Of a stretch of 64,000 nucleotides of DNA, positions 9,117-17,799 are shown one piece after another. Below the pieces are notes generated by a model, which was not told the DNA's origin, searched no databases, and worked only from the letters and a program-made list of their open reading frames with translations. The DNA lies in contig JADJLZ010000001.1 in assembly GCA_016709875.1 (NCBI GenBank), forward strand, positions 1-64,000, in the 5' to 3' direction. How positions within the stretch are numbered: the first letter of the stretch is position 1; every line of letters starts with the position of its first letter. The stretch is from Planctomycetota bacterium. Its GTDB lineage: Bacteria > Planctomycetota > UBA1135 > GCA-002686595. The translations under genes were made by a program, and so were the position numbers.

Positions 9117-11234
9117 ATGAAGACCGCTCGAATTCTGGGAATGCTCGTCCTGCTCCTCTCGACCACGGTCAGCGCGCAGACCATCTACGTCGACACCGCA
9201 GCCGACGTGATCGACTTCGGTGGCGCGCAGCTCGTCGCGAACCTGCCGGGCCCAGACGGCCGGATCTCGCTCGCCGAGGCCGCGCTCGCCTCCGACAACA
9301 CGCCCGGCGTGCAGACGATCGGTTTCCACGTGCCGCAGAACGAGTGGCAGTACCAGTGGCTTTATCCGGGTCGCGCGGTACTGACGATCTTCCTCGGACT
9401 GACGCTGTTCCAACCGGTGATCCTCGACGCGACCACGCAGACCGCGTTCACGGGCGACACGAACCCCACGGGCGGCGAGGTCGTGATCTTCTCCTCGATC
9501 TACCTCAACAACAGCGTCGGCAGCGAGGTGCGCGGATTCGCCAACAGCGTGATCTACCTCGCCGGCGGATCGTCGAACGTGCTCCAGGGCAACAGCGACT
9601 GCGGGTTCGACGTCTTCGACTCCGCGTCGATCCTGATCGGCGGCACCAGTCCCGGCCAGGCCAACACGGGCAGCGGCTTCATCAAGCTCGCCAGCACGAC
9701 CAACGCCATCGTCGTCGGAAACACCACCGGGCGTGTGCGCGTGCTCGGAAACGGCCCCCCCACACTCAACAACCGCATCGGCGGGCCGACGCTCGCCGAG
9801 CGCAACTTCATCACCGGCTACGGTTCCGTCTCCAGCCAGGGCATCCCGGGCGGGATCGCGGTCGAGATCTTCGACGCCTCCGGCACGACGATCGAGAACA
9901 ACTGGATCGGCACGACGCCCGACGGTCTCGCGCAGGGCAACCCCTACACCACGATCGGGATCGCGGTCTGGGGCAACGTCGACGACAACACGGTCCTGCG
10001 CAACAATCGCATCGCCGGGATCCACGCGCTGGCGCTGCCGACGCACGGTCCTTCCTACTACGTCGGCACGGGGATCGTGATCGACGGCGGAGGCAACGGC
10101 CTCACGATCGTGGGCAACACCATCGGACTCGACGCGAACGGACCGCCGCTGCTCGGCAGCGTCACGGGCATCGCGACGGTCAACTTCTACCTCGGACAGA
10201 AGCAGAATGTCGTCATCGGCGGCAGCGCGGCCGGCGAAGGCAACGAGCTCGCCGGCAACGACCGCCAGGGGATCCTGCTCTCGAACGGCTACAGCGGCGT
10301 GCGCCTCTCCGGGAACTCGATCCACGACAACGGCGAGATCGGGATCGACCTCGTCAACGCCGGATTCCTGCAGGGTGTTTCCCCGAACGACGCGCTCGAT
10401 GCGGACTCGGGCGCGAACGGCCTGCAGAATTTCCCGGTGCTGCAATCCGCGACGCGCACGAGCTCGACGCTCCGGGTGCAGGGAACGCTGAACAGCACGG
10501 CCTCGTCCGCCTTCACGCTCGAGTTCTTCGCCTCGCCCGGTTGCGACGCCAGCGGGTTCGGCGAGGGCCTGGTGTTCCTCGGTTCGACGCCGGCCACGAC
10601 CAACGCGAGCGGCAACGCGAGCTTCGATGTCACCCTGTCCGCAAGCATCGCCGCGGGCTGGTCGGTCACGGCGACCGTGACCTCGGCGAGCGGATCGACC
10701 TCCGAGTTCAGCGCCTGCACGACGGCTCAGGACGCGCCGAGCACGGGAACCCCGTTCTGCTTGGGCGACGGCAGCGCGGGAGCTTGCCCGTGCGCGAACA
10801 ACGGCACGAGCGGCCGCGGCTGCGAGAACTCCGCCTCGACCGGCGGCGCGATCCTCGCCGGCAGCGGCGCGGCCTCGCTCGCGAACGACACGCTGGTGCT
10901 CCAGTCGAGCGGCGAACTGCCGACCGCGCTCAGCATCCTCTTGCAGGGCAGCACCTCGGTCGCCCCGCTCGCCTTCGGCGACGGCTTGCGCTGCGCGGGC
11001 GGCGCGCTGAAGCGGCTCTACATCCGCAACGCAACCGGCGGCGCGATCAGCGTCCCGCAGGCGGGCGATCCGTCGATCTCCGCGCGCTCTGCGGCGCTCG
11101 GCGACACGCTCTCGAGCGGCGCGACACGCTACTACCAGACCTACTACCGCGATCCGCAGCTCGGCTTCTGCCCGAGCCCTGTGGGCAACAGCTGGAACAT
11201 CTCTTCCGGCCTCTCGATCCTCTGGGCACAGTGA
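9117..11234 (+). CDS. Secreted parallel beta-helix protein
   Basis: The 705-residue product has a signal peptide (ILGMLVLLLSTTVSA). Residues 25-450 are a right-handed beta-helix of the CSLREA/parallel-helix type: repeated short strands such as VVIFSSIYLNN, NGLTIVGNTIGLDANG, NVVIGGSAAGEGNELAG and GVRLSGNSIHDNGEIGIDLV. A beta-sandwich spacer follows (about 455-540). Residues 547-705 form the C-terminal domain shared by seven proteins in this window: PFCLGDG, CPCANNGTSGRGCENSASTG, LRCAGGALKRLY, ARSAALGD, RYYQTYYRDP and a final WAQ. A role in cell-surface or extracellular adhesion or polysaccharide binding is likely but not shown. It probably forms an operon with the HAF-repeat gene 22 bases downstream. 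AAGGA lies just upstream of the ATG. Confidence 0.82.
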   Translation: MKTARILGMLVLLLSTTVSAQTIYVDTAADVIDFGGAQLVANLPGPDGRISLAEAALASDNTPGVQTIGFHVPQNEWQYQWLYPGRAVLTIFLGLTLFQPVILDATTQTAFTGDTNPTGGEVVIFSSIYLNNSVGSEVRGFANSVIYLAGGSSNVLQGNSDCGFDVFDSASILIGGTSPGQANTGSGFIKLASTTNAIVVGNTTGRVRVLGNGPPTLNNRIGGPTLAERNFITGYGSVSSQGIPGGIAVEIFDASGTTIENNWIGTTPDGLAQGNPYTTIGIAVWGNVDDNTVLRNNRIAGIHALALPTHGPSYYVGTGIVIDGGGNGLTIVGNTIGLDANGPPLLGSVTGIATVNFYLGQKQNVVIGGSAAGEGNELAGNDRQGILLSNGYSGVRLSGNSIHDNGEIGIDLVNAGFLQGVSPNDALDADSGANGLQNFPVLQSATRTSSTLRVQGTLNSTASSAFTLEFFASPGCDASGFGEGLVFLGSTPATTNASGNASFDVTLSASIAAGWSVTATVTSASGSTSEFSACTTAQDAPSTGTPFCLGDGSAGACPCANNGTSGRGCENSASTGGAILAGSGAASLANDTLVLQSSGELPTALSILLQGSTSVAPLAFGDGLRCAGGALKRLYIRNATGGAISVPQAGDPSISARSAALGDTLSSGATRYYQTYYRDPQLGFCPSPVGNSWNISSGLSILWAQ

Positions 11235-11256
11235 GACGACACGAAGGCACACAACC

Positions 11257-12774
11257 ATGAACACGCACACCTCGATCCCGACCGTCCTCGCACTCTCGCT
11301 GCTCACCGGCCTGGCACAGGCACGGCAGTCGGGACCGCAGATCACGATCACGGATCTGCCGCTGCTCCCGGGCGGCACCTACGCGTCCGCGTACGGGATC
11401 AACGACACGGGCAAGATCGTCGGTGTCGCCAACGACGCGGGCGGCAACTTCCTGAACGTACAGTGGGTCAACGGGCAGATCTCGATCCTACCCACGTTCA
11501 GCGGAGGCGCCGGACTCTCCATCCCGGAGGACCTGAACGACGCGGGTGAGAGCGCCGGGCACCAGCACGTGTTCGGCAGCATCAACTACGCCGTCTGGTG
11601 GGACGCGCAGAACAACCCAAGCGCGCTGCCCGGGATCCCCGGCGGTTCGAGCGCGAGCAACTGGGCGCACGCGATCAACGCCTCGGGCCAGATCGTCGGC
11701 TACTCGCAGGAGGGCGCGCCGAACAGCTACGCGCACGCGGTCGTCTGGCTGCAGGGCACGGTGCAGACGGACCTGGGTTTCATGGGCGGCGGCACGTACT
11801 CGAACGCCTACGGCATCAACGATCTCGGCGCAGTGGTCGGCGTGGCAGCGGTGGCGAGCACGAACCAGCACGCGTTCCTGTGGCAGAACGGCCAGTACAC
11901 CGACCTCAGCACCTGGACCGGCGGCGGCGCCAGCTCGTGGGCCTACGCAATCAACAACGCCGGCGAGATCGTGGGCCTCAACGCAAGCGTCGCCTCGCTC
12001 TGGCGCAACGGCTCCGTGCAGGCGCTCGCGATGCCCGCCGGACTCTCGGCCTTCACGCCCGTGATCGACATCAACGACGCAGGCGACATGATCGCTACGG
12101 CGAGCGCCGGATTCCCGACCGAGGTCGGCGTGCTATGGCACAACGGCCTGCCGATCAACCTTGGCACGCTGCCTGGAGGGAACATCAGCCGCGCGCGACG
12201 CATCAACGCGGCCGGAGAGATCGTCGGCGAAGCGAACGCCGCCAACGGCTTCTTCCACGCGGTCAAGTGGACGCTCTCCGCGCCCCCGACCCCGTTCTGC
12301 TTCGGCGACGGCGGCGCGGGTGCGTGTCCGTGCGGGAACAACGGCACGAGCGGACGCGGTTGCCAGAACTCCGCCTCGACCGGCGGCGCGATCCTCGCTG
12401 GCACGGGGACGGCCTCGCTCGCCAACGACACGCTGGTGCTGAACTCGACCGGCGAACTGCCGACCGCGCTCAGCATCCTCTTGCAGGGCAGCACCGCGGT
12501 CGCCCCGATCGCTTTCGGCGACGGATTGCGCTGCGCGGGCGGCACGCTGAAGCGCCTCTACGTCCGCAACGCAACCGGCGGCGCGATCAGCCTGCCTCAG
12601 GCGGGCGATCCGTCGATCTCCGCTCGCTCCGCGGCGCTCGGCGACGCGCTCACGAACGGCGCGACGCGCTACTACCAGACCTACTACCGCGACCCGCAGC
12701 TGGGCTTCTGCCCCACGCCGCAAGGCAACAGCTGGAACATCTCCTCGGGCGTCTTCGTCGTCTGGGCGCAGTGA
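11257..12774 (+). CDS. Secreted HAF-repeat protein with shared C-domain
   Basis: The product has 505 residues with a signal peptide (VLALSLLTGLAQA). Residues 30-340 are a beta-propeller-like array of HAF-type extracellular repeats. Each carries a variant of YGINDTGKIVGVAN followed by HAFLWQNGQYTDL or GTLPGG, with about seven repeats. Residues 346-505 are the shared C-terminal domain (PFCFGDG, CPCGNNGTSGRGCQNSASTG, LKRLYVRNATGGAI, SARSAALGD, YYQTYYRDPQLGFC, WAQ). The DNA of this tail is nearly the same as that at 10743-11231, indicating recent duplication or gene conversion between neighbours. It follows the beta-helix gene with a 22-base gap and is closed by the hairpin at 12801-12829. The role is unknown; the tail probably acts in sorting or surface attachment (inference). 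Confidence 0.82.
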   Translation: MNTHTSIPTVLALSLLTGLAQARQSGPQITITDLPLLPGGTYASAYGINDTGKIVGVANDAGGNFLNVQWVNGQISILPTFSGGAGLSIPEDLNDAGESAGHQHVFGSINYAVWWDAQNNPSALPGIPGGSSASNWAHAINASGQIVGYSQEGAPNSYAHAVVWLQGTVQTDLGFMGGGTYSNAYGINDLGAVVGVAAVASTNQHAFLWQNGQYTDLSTWTGGGASSWAYAINNAGEIVGLNASVASLWRNGSVQALAMPAGLSAFTPVIDINDAGDMIATASAGFPTEVGVLWHNGLPINLGTLPGGNISRARRINAAGEIVGEANAANGFFHAVKWTLSAPPTPFCFGDGGAGACPCGNNGTSGRGCQNSASTGGAILAGTGTASLANDTLVLNSTGELPTALSILLQGSTAVAPIAFGDGLRCAGGTLKRLYVRNATGGAISLPQAGDPSISARSAALGDALTNGATRYYQTYYRDPQLGFCPTPQGNSWNISSGVFVVWAQ

Positions 12775-12800
12775 GCAGCCCCCGCCCAACCGCAAACGCA

Positions 12801-12829
12801 GCGAGCGGCCCATTTCGCGGGCCGCTCGC
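12801..12829. terminator. Bidirectional hairpin terminator
   Basis: A perfect 11-bp stem (GCGAGCGGCCC with its complement at 12819-12829) and a 7-base loop lie between the convergent ends of the HAF gene and the HEAT-like gene. It could stop transcription from both sides. There is no long T-run. Confidence 0.65.
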
Positions 12830-12852
12830 GTCGCTGAACGGGTTTCCCCCGC

Positions 12853-13659
12853 TCAACTCAACTTGGACTTGTCGTCCCAGTCGGCGCGTTTGTTCTTGTT
12901 CCACCAGCGCTGCCACAGATCGGCCTCGCGGGAATCCTGCTTGGAGAGCCGCTCGAGCGTCGTGCCGCAGGCGGCCTGGATCGCGTCGTAGCGACGCTGC
13001 GCAGCGTCGTCGTGGACCGCGTTCGGATCGAGCGTCGGCTGGGCCTGCGACTCCTTCTGGTCCTTGGCTTCCATGAGCGACTTCAGGACTTCGCCGAAGA
13101 GCTGCTTGCGCAGCACGAGCGGCGCGCTGTCGTACTCGCCCAGCGCTTCGCAGGCTGCGGCGACCAGTCCATCGTCACTGCTGTCGAGGAAGTCGAGCAG
13201 CGTCTTCACGACCGACTTGTCGCGCGTCTTGCCCAGCGCGAGGACGAGCGTGCGGCCGATCTCCTTGTCCTTCAGCAACGAGCGGTTCTCGGCCGCGCGC
13301 TCGAGCGCGGGCAGCGACTCGGGTGCCATCGCAGCCAGCGCGCGAGCCGTCAGACACACGACGTCGCTGTCGGGCTGACCCTTCTCCTTGGCGGAGAGCC
13401 CCTTCTCGAGGCCGCGCACGATCACGCCGCGCTCGCGGGTGCCCGCGACGGCGAACTGGGCCGCGAGGCGCTCGAGCAGCTCCTTTGCGTGCGCATCGTC
13501 GACTGCGCGCTGTGTGACCTCGTGCTTGAACTCGTCGACGAGCGCGGCCACCTGCCGCTGTGCGTCCGCGGATGCGGACTGGGCATCCCCGGCCGCGAGC
13601 GGCGCGAGCAGCGCAAGACACAAGAAGACGGAAGAACGAAAAAAGCGGTTCTGGATCAT
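12853..13659 (-). CDS. Exported HEAT-like helical protein
   Basis: The 268-residue product has a signal peptide (FFRSSVFLCLALLAPLAAGDA). The remainder is helical with HEAT/armadillo-like units, for example CLTARALAAMAPESLPALER, GRTLVLALGKTRDKSVVKTL and DDGLVAAACEALGEYDSAP. Such repeats usually mediate protein contacts in the periplasm. The Trp-rich C-terminus (DLWQRWWNKNKRADWDD) resembles the ends of other planctomycete HEAT-repeat proteins. An alternative start five codons upstream exists; the chosen ATG places the signal peptide at the very N-terminus. It stands alone, divergent from top6A. Binding partner unknown. Confidence 0.75.
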   Translation of the reverse strand: MIQNRFFRSSVFLCLALLAPLAAGDAQSASADAQRQVAALVDEFKHEVTQRAVDDAHAKELLERLAAQFAVAGTRERGVIVRGLEKGLSAKEKGQPDSDVVCLTARALAAMAPESLPALERAAENRSLLKDKEIGRTLVLALGKTRDKSVVKTLLDFLDSSDDGLVAAACEALGEYDSAPLVLRKQLFGEVLKSLMEAKDQKESQAQPTLDPNAVHDDAAQRRYDAIQAACGTTLERLSKQDSREADLWQRWWNKNKRADWDDKSKLS

Positions 13660-13886
13660 GCTGCGGAATCTCACCCCTGCCGATCGAGCTTCCTGGGAGC
13701 CCGTGATTCCCTGCCCCCTGCCAGGGGCGAGCGAGGCACGGATGTCGGCGCTCTCATCTGCCGTTCCTGAGCCAAGTCGCGAAATCCGCGCGAAAGGCTT
13801 TCCGGTTTGCGCAACGCTTGCAACGGCCGCGCCGCTCCTCTACCAATGCGCCTCACGCCCGCATCTCCAACGCATCCACGAGCACC

Positions 13887-15056
13887 ATGGCCGAACGCAA
13901 GAAGCCCGAACCGAAGCTCTCCTCCGTCAAGCGCGCGCCGCGCAAGCTCGACGAGCTCGACAAGAAGACGCTCCAGATGATCGAAGGCACGGCGCTGCGC
14001 GTGCGCAAGTCGATCGACGGTCGCGTGCTGCCGGAGCTGCGCTTCCCGACGCGCTCGCTCTCGAACGTGAAGTACGACACCAAGGTGGGCTACTTCGAGC
14101 TCGGCAAGGGCACCAGCGCGCGCGCGCTCTCGGTCAACACGGTCAAGAGCTTCGCGCAGACGCTGCGCCTGATGGCGATCAGTAAGGAGATGGTCGAGAA
14201 CAACGACTTCGCCACCAAGCGAGAGGCCTACTACGTCTCCAAGAACTGGGGCGACGCCAAGTTCAACGAGCAGCCCGAGTCCGACACCGTGATGGACGAC
14301 ATCGAGGCGATGGCCTCGGTCGTGGGGCTCAGCCGCGAGCAACTGCGCTACTTCCCCGAGGAGCACGGCGGCTCGGTCGCGGGCAACCTGGTCGTGATCG
14401 ACATCGACTCGGAGACCGGCAAGGAGCTCGAGATCGACTGCACCGGCTTCGGCACGGGCTCGTACTCGATCCCGCACTCGGTCGAGCACCTGAAGTTCAA
14501 GACCGAGGCGAAGTTCGTGATCGCGATCGAGACGGGCGGCATGTTCCAGCGCCTGAACAACCACAAGTTCTGGAAGAGCGCCTCGTGCATCCTGATCGAG
14601 ACCGCCGGCGTACCCACGCGCGCCACGCGGCGCTTCATCCGCCGTCTCGCGGACGACAAGAAGATCCCGGTCTACGCCTTCGTCGATTGCGATCCGTACG
14701 GCATCGCGAACATCTACCGCACGCTCAAGGTCGGCTCGGGCAACATGGCCCACATCAACCGCTTCTTCTGCGTGCCGCAGGCGCAGTACCTGGGCGTGAC
14801 ACCGCAGGACATCCTGGATTTCAAGCTCGAGGACGCGACGCACCCCCTGCAGGAGGTCGACATCAAGCGCGCCAAGGACGCGCTCAAGAACGACCCCTTC
14901 TTCATGGCGCACAAGCCCTGGATCAAGGCCATCGAGCAGATGCTCAAGATGGGCGTGCGCGCCGAGCAGCAGGCGCTGGCGAAGTGGGGCCTCAACTTCG
15001 TGCTCGAGGAGTACCTCCCGCGCAAGCTGGCGAACCGCAAGGGCTTCCTGCCCTAG
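13887..15056 (+). CDS. top6A: DNA topoisomerase VI subunit A
   Basis: This is the DNA-cleaving Spo11-like subunit of topoisomerase VI, 389 residues, close to archaeal lengths. The 5Y-CAP domain carries the catalytic tyrosine in KREAYYVSKNW (Tyr115/116). The Toprim metal site is visible as E215 in AIETGGMF and D267/D269 in FVDCDPYG. Between them lies VPTRATRRFIRRL, typical of the family. The first 20 residues are Lys-rich. The ATG at 13887 starts just before the conserved part; an in-frame upstream ATG would add 23 unlikely residues. Subunit B is 10 kb away on the same strand. Together they should relax and decatenate DNA, a rare enzyme in bacteria. Confidence 0.93.
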   Translation: MAERKKPEPKLSSVKRAPRKLDELDKKTLQMIEGTALRVRKSIDGRVLPELRFPTRSLSNVKYDTKVGYFELGKGTSARALSVNTVKSFAQTLRLMAISKEMVENNDFATKREAYYVSKNWGDAKFNEQPESDTVMDDIEAMASVVGLSREQLRYFPEEHGGSVAGNLVVIDIDSETGKELEIDCTGFGTGSYSIPHSVEHLKFKTEAKFVIAIETGGMFQRLNNHKFWKSASCILIETAGVPTRATRRFIRRLADDKKIPVYAFVDCDPYGIANIYRTLKVGSGNMAHINRFFCVPQAQYLGVTPQDILDFKLEDATHPLQEVDIKRAKDALKNDPFFMAHKPWIKAIEQMLKMGVRAEQQALAKWGLNFVLEEYLPRKLANRKGFLP

Positions 15057-15208
15057 CTCGGGGACAAGTCTTGCACGCGGGTACGCGGGCTCTCACCCCG
15101 TTCCGCCCAGGCTCGGGTATCTTGGCGGCGCGGGCACTTGCGCCCGTCCCACTCACCCCCCTCTGCCGAGCGAGCCTGCGGACGCAGTCTCGCTCAGGAG
15201 TTGCCTCG

Positions 15209-17575
15209 ATGATCCCCCGCTCCCTGGCCGTGTTGCTCGTCGCGAGCTCCGTGTGTTCCCTCGCGTCGGCCGACGTGTCGTCCGCTCCGAACCCCAAGAC
15301 CCGCAGCTACGCCTACCGCGCCCCGGCGCTGAAGGCCGCTCCCGCGAGCAGCGCGGAGCAGAAGAAGCAGATCGCGCTCGCGCAGCTGAAGAATGGCGCG
15401 AGCGCTCCCTCCGGCGCCGCGACGCTGGGCGGACTGCAGGCCGGATCGCCGAGCTCCTTCCCGAGCACGCTCGCGCTCGGCGGCAACGACAGCTGCGCGA
15501 CGCCCGACCCGATCTCCGGCACGGGCACGTTCTTTTTCGACAACTCGGCCGCGACGACCGGCTCGCAAGGACAGGCCGAAGCGCTGTGCCTGTCCTTCGG
15601 CCAGATGGCGATCGCGAACGACGTGTGGTTCGTCTGGACCGCGCCGCAGAGCGGCACGGCGACGATGACGCTGTGCGGCGGAACGGGCATGGACAGCAAG
15701 ATCGCGGCCTACGCCGGGGCGACCTGTCCCGCGCCTGGCAGCGCGATCGCGTGCAATGACGACAGCTGCGGACTGCAGAGCTCGATGTCCTTCCCCGTCA
15801 ACGCTGGCGGGAACTACATGCTGCAGCTGGGCAACTACTTCAATGCCAGCCCGCTCAGCGGCACGTTCACGATGAACGTCATCGGCGGTGCGCCCTCGAA
15901 CGACAACTGCGCCAGCGCGATCGCGATCAGCGGCGCGGGCCCCTTCAACTTCGACACGACGGGCGCCACGACCAGCGCGCAGCAGAGCGGCTCGTGCCCG
16001 ACGGCGGGCCAGGACATCTGGTACGCCTGGACGGCGCCCTCGAGCGGCACCGCGACGCTCTCGCTCTGCGGGAGCTCGTTCGACTCGATCATCGCCGTCT
16101 ACGCGGGCGCGGGCTGCCCGGCGGCGGGCACCGCCTGGTGCAACGACGACAGTTGCGCACTGCAGAGCGCGGTGACCTTCCCCTGCACGGCCGGCGCGGT
16201 GTACGAGCTGCAACTCGGCGGCTACAACGCAAATAGCGGCCCGGGCAGCTTCACGCTCAATGTCGTCGGCGGCGGGCCGTCGAATGACAACTGCGCCAGC
16301 GCGATCGCGATCAGCGGCGCAGGCCCGTTCGTGTTCGACACGACCGGCGCCACGACCAGCGCGCAGCAGAGCGGCACCTGCGGCACCGCCGGCCAGGACG
16401 TCTGGTACCAGTGGACCGCGACCGGCACGGGGGTCGCGACGCTCTCCCTGTGCGGCACCTCCTTCGACACGATCGCCGCGGTCTACGCCGGCGCGGGCTG
16501 CCCCGCGGGCGGGACGAACTGGTGCAACGACGACTTCTGCGCGGCGCAGAGCCAGGTCAGCTTCCCCTGCGCGGCGGGCAGCGTCTTCACGCTCCAGATC
16601 GGCGGCTTCACCGCGGCCTCGGGGCCGGGCTCGTTCACGCTGAGCGTCAACAGCGCGGTCGCGAACGACGACTGTGCCACCCCCACCGCGATTGCGGGCA
16701 ACGGCGTGTTCGCGTTCGACAACACGCTGGCGACGACCGGCACGCAGGGACAGGCCGAACCCAACTGCCTGTTCTTCGCGACGACCGGCTTCGACAACGA
16801 CGTGTGGTTCCGCTGGACGCCCTCGAGCACGGGCAACGCCGTCTTTTCGATGTGCGGACTCTCCGGCATGGACAGCAAGATCGCGGCCTACGCCGGCTCG
16901 AGCTGCCCGACCCCGGGCAGCGTGCTCGCCTGCAACGACGACAGCTGCGTGCTCGAGAGCGAGGTCACGTTCCCCGTCACGAGCGGGAGCACATACCTGC
17001 TGCAGCTGGGGAACTTCCCTGGCGCACTCGGGGCCGCGGGCTTCTTCTCGCTCGACGTCCCCGGTGGCACGAGCGGCGTGGCGTACCTGTGCGATCCGGG
17101 CACCGGCGGTGTGATCGTGTGCCCGTGCGCGAACCCGCCCACGGGCAGCGGTCGCGGCTGCAACAACAGTGCAGGCACGGGTGGCGCGTCGATCGTCGCA
17201 GCTGGGAGCAACGCGCTCGCAACGCCGACGCTCGTCCTCACCACCGCTGGCGAGAAGCCGACGGCGACGACGATCCTGCTGCAGGGCAACGGGGTGAACC
17301 CCGCCGGCCTCAATTTCGGCCAGGGCGTGCGCTGCGCGACCGGGCTCTTGAAGCGGCTGTACACGCGTGCCGCGGTCGGTGGGAGCATCAGCGTGCCGAA
17401 CTTCGGCGGCGGAGATCCGAGCATCCCGGTGCGCTCGGCTGCGCTGGGCGATCCGATCCTCGCGGGCCAGACGCGCTGGTACGTGGCGTACTACCGCGAT
17501 CCGATCGTGCTCGGTGGCTGCTCGACGTCGGCCACCTACAACAGCACGAACAGCGCTTCCGTGCTCTGGCAGTGA
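15209..17575 (+). CDS. Secreted repeat protein, array member 1
   Basis: First of five tandem paralogues, 788 residues. A signal peptide (LAVLLVASSVCSLASA) is followed by the shared NPKT motif, an Ala/Gln-rich linker and PSTLALGGNDSCATP. Residues 92-622 hold four copies of a domain of about 130 residues. Each runs from an N-D/N-x-C start, through an ATT(G/S) segment, DVWF.W.A, SLCG, MDSKIA.Y or FD.I.AVY, CP..G and CNDDSC, to YMLQLGN. Two Cys pairs per repeat could form disulfides, and the acidic CNDD could bind calcium (inference). It resembles bacterial PPC-like beta-sandwiches. Residues 626-788 are the shared C-terminal domain. Repeats 2 and 3 are nearly identical at their starts even in DNA. 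CAGGAG lies upstream of the ATG. Confidence 0.82.
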   Translation: MIPRSLAVLLVASSVCSLASADVSSAPNPKTRSYAYRAPALKAAPASSAEQKKQIALAQLKNGASAPSGAATLGGLQAGSPSSFPSTLALGGNDSCATPDPISGTGTFFFDNSAATTGSQGQAEALCLSFGQMAIANDVWFVWTAPQSGTATMTLCGGTGMDSKIAAYAGATCPAPGSAIACNDDSCGLQSSMSFPVNAGGNYMLQLGNYFNASPLSGTFTMNVIGGAPSNDNCASAIAISGAGPFNFDTTGATTSAQQSGSCPTAGQDIWYAWTAPSSGTATLSLCGSSFDSIIAVYAGAGCPAAGTAWCNDDSCALQSAVTFPCTAGAVYELQLGGYNANSGPGSFTLNVVGGGPSNDNCASAIAISGAGPFVFDTTGATTSAQQSGTCGTAGQDVWYQWTATGTGVATLSLCGTSFDTIAAVYAGAGCPAGGTNWCNDDFCAAQSQVSFPCAAGSVFTLQIGGFTAASGPGSFTLSVNSAVANDDCATPTAIAGNGVFAFDNTLATTGTQGQAEPNCLFFATTGFDNDVWFRWTPSSTGNAVFSMCGLSGMDSKIAAYAGSSCPTPGSVLACNDDSCVLESEVTFPVTSGSTYLLQLGNFPGALGAAGFFSLDVPGGTSGVAYLCDPGTGGVIVCPCANPPTGSGRGCNNSAGTGGASIVAAGSNALATPTLVLTTAGEKPTATTILLQGNGVNPAGLNFGQGVRCATGLLKRLYTRAAVGGSISVPNFGGGDPSIPVRSAALGDPILAGQTRWYVAYYRDPIVLGGCSTSATYNSTNSASVLWQ

Positions 17576-17652
17576 GGCCCTGAAAGGGCGCCACAAGCCC
17601 ACGCTGCGCTACCCATATCTCGGGAAACACGGCCGGGCGTGAGAAAATTCGG

Positions 17653-17691
17653 GCCCGGGAATCGGGGGCAAGGGTCCCCCGATTCTCGGGC
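17653..17691. terminator. Hairpin terminator after array member 1
   Basis: CCCGGGAATCGGGGG (17654-17668) pairs with 17676-17690 over 15 positions, one of them a G-T pair, around a 7-base loop. The next bases are TCGTT. It lies 80 bases after the stop of array member 1 and 109 bases before member 2, which separates the two transcripts. Confidence 0.65.
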
Positions 17692-17799
17692 TCGTTGGTA
17701 TCGTGGAGGCTTCGGCCCGACGCGTGCAGGCACGCCGGCGCCGGCTTGGTTTCGAACCTGCAGACTCTTCTACTCGACAGTACTTTCAGGAGCTCCTTG

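Noticed and set aside
5766..11378. A very long minus-strand open frame of 1870 codons
   Set aside because: Only the part from the GTG at 8399 is kinase. Upstream it is antisense to the sigma-factor frame and to the beta-helix and HAF genes, with no protein-like features; high GC keeps such frames open.
15194..17602. Minus-strand open frame opposite array member 1 (and similar ones opposite the other members)
   Set aside because: Arg/Ala/Gly/Val-rich translations without start signals; shadows of the GC-rich repeat genes.
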